The position numbers and the translations under genes were made by a program. DNA of 20,191 bases from Holophagales bacterium UBA5066 (GTDB lineage Bacteria > Acidobacteriota > Thermoanaerobaculia > UBA5066), in contig DIAY01000166.1 in NCBI GenBank assembly GCA_002414905.1, forward strand, positions 1 to 20,191. Direction: 5' to 3'. Positions 15,976-20,191 of the stretch are shown here, in pieces; the stretch's first letter is position 1, and each line of letters starts with the position of its first letter. The notes below the pieces were generated by a model, which did no database searches, was not told the origin of the DNA, and saw only the letters and a program-made list of their open reading frames with translations.

Positions 15976-16006
15976 CGGCCGGGCGGCTCTGGGAGCCGCC
16001 CGGCCG
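15976..16006 (-). terminator. Intercistronic 14-bp hairpin between tssC and tssE
   Basis: CGGCCGGGCGGCTC (15976-15989) pairs perfectly with GAGCCGCCCGGCCG (15993-16006) over a three-base loop. It starts 8 nt after the tssC stop codon. No T-tract follows on the minus strand, so it may act as a partial terminator or as an mRNA 3' end stabiliser. Either would keep tssABC messages more abundant than the baseplate genes. Sheath subunits are needed in hundreds of copies and TssE/F/G in few, so the position makes sense. Confidence 0.6.
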
Positions 16007-16013
16007 CGTGAAG

Positions 16014-17507
16014 CTACTTTCGGGCCGAGGACGGCAGGTCGGCCACGAGGCGCAGCGAGACCTGCAGCTCGTCGAGCTGGAAGTGGGGCCTGAGGAACGC
16101 GACGGCGCGGTAGGCGCCGGGCTTCCCCGGGATCTCGGCGACCTCGATCTTCGCCTCGCGCAGCGGGTACTGCGCCCTCGTCGCCTGCGACGCCGTGTCG
16201 TCGGTGGTGATGTATCCGGAGATCCACTGGTTGAGGAAGTACTCGCAGTCCTTGCGCGTCATGAAGCTGCCGACCTTGTCGCGCATCATCGCCTTCAGAT
16301 AGTGCGCGAAGCGCGAGACCGCGAAAATGTGAGGCAGCATCGTCGAGAGGCGTGCATTCGAATTCGCCGAGTCAAGGTCGTATTTCTTCGCCTTCTGGCA
16401 GGACTGGCCGCCGAAGAAGGCCGCGTAGTCGGTGTTCTTGCAATGGACGAGCGGGAGGAAGCCGAGGTCGGAAAGCTCCTTCTCGCGCCTGTCCGTGATG
16501 GCGATTTCCGTCGGGCACTTCAGGGCGACATCGCCTTCGTCGGTCTGGAACGTATGGACCGGGAGCCCCTGGACGAGACCGCCGCCCTCCACGCCTCGAA
16601 TGGCGACACACCAGCCGTACAGCGCGAACGCCTCGGTGAGCCGGGTCCCGAAGGAATAGGCCGCGTTCCCCCACAGGTACTTGTTGTGGTCCTTCCCGTC
16701 GACGTCCTCCTCGAAGTTGAACGTCTCGGTCGGGACGGTCTCCTTGCCGTACGGCAGCCGCATCAGCGTCCGCGGCATCGCCATGCCGACGTAGCGCGAG
16801 TCCTCCGAGTCGCGGAAGGAACGCCACTTGGCGTACTCCGTCCGGTCGAAGATCTTCGCGAGGTCCCGCACCTCCGTCATCTCCTGGAAGCTGTCCCACC
16901 CGAAGAGCTGCGGCGCCGGCGCCGCGATGAAGGGGGCGTTCGCCGCCGCGGCGACCTGGGCCATCTTCTCGAGGAGAAGCTGGTCCTGTGGATGGTTCGA
17001 GAAGTAGTAGTCGCCGATGAGGGCGCCGAACGGCTGGCCGCCGAACGTTCCGTACTCCTCCTCGTAGACCTTCTTGAAGACGGCCGACTGGTCAAACTCC
17101 GCCGCCCTCTCGAGGTCCTTGAGGAGGTCTTTCTTCGAGACGTTGAGGACCCGGATCTTGAGCATGACCCCCGTCTCGCTCTCGAAGACGAGGTGATGCA
17201 GGCCCCGCCACGACGCCTCGAGGCGCTGGTAGGGCTCGGCGTGCATGATCTCGTTCAGCTGCGCCGACAGGAGCCGGTCGATCTCGGCGATGCGCGCCTG
17301 GAGCGACGTCTCCAGGTTGCGAGACATGACCATCTGGCCCTGCATCGCCTGCTGGACGAACTCGGCGAGCATGTCCCTGGCACCCTGAGCCTGGCTCTCG
17401 TTCTGGACGAGCCGTCCTTCCTCGAGGATCCTGCTGAGGAGGTCGACCTCACCCGTCTGCTCGCGTACGAGGGATTCGGCCTTTCCACGTTCCGGAGCGT
17501 TACTCAC
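16014..17507 (-). CDS. tssC: T6SS contractile sheath large subunit TssC
   Basis: This 497-residue protein builds the contractile tail sheath with TssB. The N-terminal segment has LLSRILEEGRL (23-33), the helix that ClpV recognises in relatives. The main domain (PF05943) contains YQRLEASWRGLHHLV, FGALIGDYYFSN, RLPYGKETVP (251-257) and KYLWGNAAYSFG. The C-terminal part (about 375-497, PF18945-type) is complete, with NQWISGYITTDD, YPLREAKIEV and FLRPHFQLDELQVSLRLV. Length is typical. The start is GTG 17507, preceded by GGGGGA, and overlaps the tssB stop by 8 nt, so translation is likely coupled. It is the only full TssC here; the plus-strand paralogue lacks the C-terminal part. Confidence 0.97.
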   Translation of the reverse strand: MSNAPERGKAESLVREQTGEVDLLSRILEEGRLVQNESQAQGARDMLAEFVQQAMQGQMVMSRNLETSLQARIAEIDRLLSAQLNEIMHAEPYQRLEASWRGLHHLVFESETGVMLKIRVLNVSKKDLLKDLERAAEFDQSAVFKKVYEEEYGTFGGQPFGALIGDYYFSNHPQDQLLLEKMAQVAAAANAPFIAAPAPQLFGWDSFQEMTEVRDLAKIFDRTEYAKWRSFRDSEDSRYVGMAMPRTLMRLPYGKETVPTETFNFEEDVDGKDHNKYLWGNAAYSFGTRLTEAFALYGWCVAIRGVEGGGLVQGLPVHTFQTDEGDVALKCPTEIAITDRREKELSDLGFLPLVHCKNTDYAAFFGGQSCQKAKKYDLDSANSNARLSTMLPHIFAVSRFAHYLKAMMRDKVGSFMTRKDCEYFLNQWISGYITTDDTASQATRAQYPLREAKIEVAEIPGKPGAYRAVAFLRPHFQLDELQVSLRLVADLPSSARK

Positions 17508-18036
17508 TGTCGTCCCCCTTCTTCGGCCCCTCGGGTGTCAGGCCGAGCTCGCTCGCCAGCTGCTGCTGGCTCCCCGCGTTCTGGAGGACGTCGTTCAGCA
17601 TCTTCTCGAGCTTCTCGTTCCCGTCCGCCTTCGACAGGAGGTCCGAGAGCCGCTGGCGGGCCTCGACGAGCTTTCGCAGCGGGTCGACCTGCTGGACGAT
17701 TTTGTCCGGCTCGAAGTCGTCCAGCGCCTTGAAGCGCAGGTCGACGCCCATCTTGCCGCCGTCGCCCGCGAGCTTATTCTCGACCGACATCGAGACGCGC
17801 GGGGTCATCCCGGCGAGGACCTGGTCGAAGTTGTCCCGGTCGATCTCGGTGATCTTCCGGTCCTTCATCCGGGGGAGTTGCTGATCGGGCTGACCCGAGA
17901 AGTCGCCGAGCACGCCGACGACGAACGGGAGCTCCTTCAGCTCGATGGCACCCCCGATCTCCACGTCGTAGGTGATCTGGACCCGCGGGGGGCGGACCCT
18001 CTTGAGCTTCTGCTGGACGCTTTCTTTCTTCACCAT
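17500..18036 (-). CDS. tssB: T6SS contractile sheath small subunit TssB
   Basis: This 178-residue protein (PF05591) pairs with TssC in the sheath. Key stretches are KLKRVRPPRVQITYDVE near the start, LPFVVGVLGDFSG with DFSG at 45-48, RKITEIDRDNFDQVL, and FKALDDFEPDKIVQQV, followed by C-terminal helices that intertwine with TssC in known sheaths. Length is usual. GGGAGGA lies 7 nt before ATG 18036. The gene is 65 nt after tssA and overlaps tssC by 8 nt. The adjacent tssB-tssC pair is the hallmark of a canonical T6SS sheath module. Confidence 0.96.
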   Translation of the reverse strand: MVKKESVQQKLKRVRPPRVQITYDVEIGGAIELKELPFVVGVLGDFSGQPDQQLPRMKDRKITEIDRDNFDQVLAGMTPRVSMSVENKLAGDGGKMGVDLRFKALDDFEPDKIVQQVDPLRKLVEARQRLSDLLSKADGNEKLEKMLNDVLQNAGSQQQLASELGLTPEGPKKGDDSE

Positions 18037-18101
18037 GGGCTTTCCTCCCTGACGGCTTTCCGGCGATTCCTACGCCGTGTCTCTTGTGCTCTCACCTGGC
18101 T

Positions 18102-19220
18102 TCACTCGCTCTCCGGACGGATTCCGAGAACTTCCTTGACCTGGTCGAGGACGTTCGTATCCTTGATCACGTCCCGCAGCCAGCTCTCCAGCGGCATCTG
18201 GCCCCACGTGATCGCCCGCTGGACGAGGTACGACACGGGGCTGTGGGGCTCGGTCTGGCGGAAGAACTCCGCAACCTCACCGAGCCGCACGAGAGCCTCG
18301 CTCCTTCCCCGGATCGGTCCCGAAGGTCCGGCCACGCGGTAGACCCCGCCCGCCGCACCTTCGCCTCCGTCAGCCTCCGCGGCGCCATCGGTCCCCGTCG
18401 TCAGGTCGGGCTCGAGCGCCCTTTTCTCCTTCAGGATGCCGTCGACGAGCCGGCGGACCTCCTCGATCGCCAGCTTCAGCTCGCTCAGGCCAGGGGTCTG
18501 GCGGCCGAACTTCTCGTCCATGACCCGATCGAGACCCTGGTATTCGTCCCAGCACTGCGCGAGCGCCTTCGAGGCGTCCTCGTAGAAGACTTTCGGTGTG
18601 CCGGACTTGGCCTTGCGAAAGTCCTCTCCGCTCGTTTTGTTCTCCTCCGCAGCCTGGCGCTTCAGCTCCGCGAGCCGCGCCTGCGCATCGGAATCGAGCT
18701 GCCCCCCCGAATCGGTGATGTCGAACGGCCGTGACTCGCTCCACTCGAGCCACGAGAAGTTCATGCCCGGGGCCCGCGTGAGAGGCGCCCTCCGGAGTGC
18801 GAGCGCGACCTGCCTGTCGAAGAAGGCGAGGACGTTTGCCCGTCCCTCCATGTCCCCCTCGTCGATCTCCGGGAAGCAGGTGTCCCAGAAATCGGCATGA
18901 AGACTCTTCATCACCTTCAGCCCGTCGCGGCAGCCCGCGAAGCCGTGAAGCATCGTGAGCCCTTCGCCCAGCCACGCCGCGACCTGGAGGTCCTTTGTTT
19001 TCGACAGGAGTGCGTCGGTTGCGAGTGCGACCGTCTCGTCCCAGTCCGCGACTTTCAGCTCGCGCTTCCAGTCGCCCTGCTCGAGGACGTCGTCCGCGCG
19101 GCGGGCCTCCCGGACCTCGTCGAAGAGACCGGAGTACTGCAGGCTTTCGCCCGATGGCCGGTCAGAAGAGATCGGAGCGAGCAGCCGATCGAGGTCGAGG
19201 AGCGGAGCCTCCGACGACAT
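18102..19220 (-). CDS. tssA: T6SS assembly protein TssA (ImpA-N domain)
   Basis: This 372-residue protein primes and coordinates polymerisation of the T6SS tail. The N-terminal ImpA-type domain (PF06812, about residues 8-130) includes LLAPISSDRPSGESLQYSGLF, DWDETVALATDALL, KDLQVAAWLGEGL and CFPEIDEGDMEGR. A central helical, charged linker (about 170-290) is followed by a short C-terminal domain with GPIRGRSEALVRLGEVAEFF and EPHSPVSYLVQRAITWGQMP, the form seen in several TssA subfamilies. GGGAGG lies 7 nt before ATG 19220. It is first in the minus-strand run and divergent from tagJ across a 129-nt gap. Confidence 0.94.
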   Translation of the reverse strand: MSSEAPLLDLDRLLAPISSDRPSGESLQYSGLFDEVREARRADDVLEQGDWKRELKVADWDETVALATDALLSKTKDLQVAAWLGEGLTMLHGFAGCRDGLKVMKSLHADFWDTCFPEIDEGDMEGRANVLAFFDRQVALALRRAPLTRAPGMNFSWLEWSESRPFDITDSGGQLDSDAQARLAELKRQAAEENKTSGEDFRKAKSGTPKVFYEDASKALAQCWDEYQGLDRVMDEKFGRQTPGLSELKLAIEEVRRLVDGILKEKRALEPDLTTGTDGAAEADGGEGAAGGVYRVAGPSGPIRGRSEALVRLGEVAEFFRQTEPHSPVSYLVQRAITWGQMPLESWLRDVIKDTNVLDQVKEVLGIRPESE

Positions 19221-19239
19221 CTAGAAGCCTCCCAACAGA

Positions 19240-19259
19240 TAGCAATGTGATGCTACTGT
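19240..19259. promoter_or_regulatory. Dyad and extended -10 element between tssA and tagJ
   Basis: TAGCA-6 nt-TGCTA forms an inverted repeat at 19240-19255, in a stretch noticeably AT-richer than its surroundings. It overlaps TGCTACTGT (19251-19259), which fits an extended -10 (TGnTAnnnT) for tagJ. On the minus strand TGCTATCTG in the same patch could serve tssA. A regulator bound at the dyad would affect both directions. The gap also holds seven T at 19298-19304 and a 6-bp hairpin, GGCGGC/GCCGCC (19306-19323), just ahead of the tagJ ribosome binding site. Confidence 0.4.
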
Positions 19260-19349
19260 AGCTGAGTCAGAAGCTCCTGTCACCCGGAACAAAGCCGTTT
19301 TTTTCGGCGGCTCCGGCGCCGCCCGGGAGCAGCGATGAGGAGGACCGAC

Positions 19350-20159
19350 ATGCCGACACCCAAAGAGCTCTTCGACGCGGGGAAGCTCGACGCCGCCATC
19401 GAGGCCCTGACCCAGGAGGTTCGGGAAGCGCCAGCTGATTCGCAGAAGCGAACATTTCTCTTCGAGCTTCTGTCGTTTGCCGGCGACTGGGACCGGGCCG
19501 AGAAACAAATCCTCGCCGCCGTCGGGGCCGATGCCCAGTCCCAGATGGCGGCTGCGGTCTACCGCGGTCTCCTCCAGGCGGAGCGGGACCGTGCCCGGGT
19601 CTTCGCCGGCAAGGCAAGACCCCACTTCCTCCGGTCGGTTCCCGGGTACGTCGAGAAGGGCCTCGCCGCCCTGGGCCACGTCGGCGAGGGACGGACCACC
19701 GAAGCGCGCGCACTCCTCGACGAAGCCGAGGACGAGCGCCCGGCGCTCGCCGGGCGGCGCGGAGAGACCCCCTTCACCGACATCAGGGATTTCGACGACC
19801 TCTGCGGCGCCGTCGTCGAAATGGTGTTCCAGGGCAAGTACACGTGGTTCCCGCTGGAACAGGCCAGGAGTCTGGAGCCGAATCCCCCCAAGAAGCTTCG
19901 GGACCTGATCTGGCCCGGGGCGCGCATCACGGCCGATGACGGCACGACGGGCGACGTTTTTCTCTTCGCCCTCTATCCGGGTTCGTCCTCCCATTCGGAC
20001 GATCTCATCCGCCTGGGCCGCATGACGGACTGGAAGAACCTGTCCGACGAGCTCCAGACGGGCCTGGGTCTGAGGACTTTCCTCGTGGACGACGAAGACG
20101 TCAGCATCTTCGAGCTCGGCACCGTCGACTTCGACCCGCGCGAGGCAGAGCCGAGCTGA
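19350..20159 (+). CDS. tagJ: T6SS accessory protein TagJ (ImpE family)
   Basis: This 269-residue protein belongs to the ImpE/TagJ family (PF07024). TagJ is known in some systems to contact TssB and ClpV, linking the unfoldase to the sheath. The N-terminal tetratricopeptide-like helices are clear: LFDAGKLDAAIEALTQEVRE, RTFLFELLSFAGDWDRAEKQ and the following YRGLLQAERDR. The C-terminal half carries the family's WFPLEQARSLEPNPPKKLRDLIWPGARI and LPGSS-like YPGSSSHSDD segments, ending in LRTFLVDDEDVSIFELG. ATG 19350 is chosen because GAGGAGG (19337-19343) sits 6 nt upstream; ATG 19335 overlaps that site. It is divergent from tssA, so it is probably controlled with the sheath operon, and may continue into further T6SS genes past the window edge. 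Confidence 0.93.
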   Translation: MPTPKELFDAGKLDAAIEALTQEVREAPADSQKRTFLFELLSFAGDWDRAEKQILAAVGADAQSQMAAAVYRGLLQAERDRARVFAGKARPHFLRSVPGYVEKGLAALGHVGEGRTTEARALLDEAEDERPALAGRRGETPFTDIRDFDDLCGAVVEMVFQGKYTWFPLEQARSLEPNPPKKLRDLIWPGARITADDGTTGDVFLFALYPGSSSHSDDLIRLGRMTDWKNLSDELQTGLGLRTFLVDDEDVSIFELGTVDFDPREAEPS

Positions 20160-20167
20160 ACGAGCGG

Positions 20168-20191
20168 CTCTAGCCTTCTCTAGCCTTCTCT
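20168..20191. repeat. 10-bp tandem repeat at the right edge
   Basis: The unit TAGCCTTCTC occurs at 20171-20180 and 20181-20190, and the period-10 match extends from 20168 to the window edge (about 2.4 copies). It starts 9 nt after the tagJ stop and is less GC-rich than the genes. The true length of the array cannot be seen because the window ends inside it. Confidence 0.6.

Noticed and set aside
15918..17732. 604-codon plus-strand open frame opposite tssC
   Set aside because: Shadow frame caused by GC-rich codons; the opposite strand is an unmistakable TssC.
19298..19304. Seven-T run as an intrinsic terminator
   Set aside because: The GC hairpin lies after, not before, the T-run on the plus strand and is followed by A on the minus strand, so the order is wrong for either direction.
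1..20191. CRISPR arrays, tRNA/rRNA genes, insertion sequences, prophage genes
   Set aside because: Looked for repeated spacer structure, tRNA-like folds, transposase motifs and terminal inverted repeats; none seen.

Overview
The window is GC-rich (most codons end in G or C) and holds thirteen genes I can support. The core is about half of a type VI secretion system (T6SS) locus. The GC content, the secreted beta-helix protein ending in a 'TPCRVLDTR'-type domain, and the large secreted proteins with repeated beta modules recall Acidobacteriota (for example the Thermoanaerobaculia). That placement is an inference from family knowledge, and a deltaproteobacterium-like lineage cannot be excluded.

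Left part (1-6.3 kb), exported proteins: a secreted right-handed beta-helix protein (minus, 252-2093); divergent from it a small HAD-type lipoprotein acid phosphatase of the e(P4) type (plus, 2254-3021); and convergent with that a 1055-residue secreted protein (minus, 3092-6259) that joins four beta-rich modules to an intact type-B carboxylesterase. Middle part (6.3-8.4 kb): a well-translated gene I do not recognise (plus, 6615-7391), then, tail to tail across a strong hairpin, a SAM-methyltransferase-like protein (minus, 7425-8405) that probably starts at TTG.

Right part (8.4-20.2 kb), T6SS: a minus-strand run tssA-tssB-tssC-tssE-tssF-tssG-tssH (19220 down to 9911) encodes the TssA organiser, the two sheath subunits, the gp25-like sheath initiator, two baseplate wedge proteins and the ClpV unfoldase. 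Spacing is tight or overlapping throughout except for a 79-nt gap with a 14-bp hairpin between tssC and tssE. tagJ (impE) diverges from tssA across a 129-nt regulatory gap. Hcp, VgrG, TssJ, TssK, TssL and TssM are not encoded here and must lie elsewhere if the system works.

The most unusual element is the plus-strand gene at 8489-9844, convergent with tssH. It reads as one protein made of a TssB-like domain followed by the N-terminal part of TssC. It lacks the last roughly 120 residues of TssC, which belong to the gp25-like and handshake region. It has its own consensus TATAAT box and an excellent ribosome binding site. It looks like a third, non-canonical sheath protein: a cap, adaptor or regulator of the TssBC sheath and ClpV rather than an ordinary polymer subunit. 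No rRNA, tRNA, CRISPR array, transposase or phage gene was seen.
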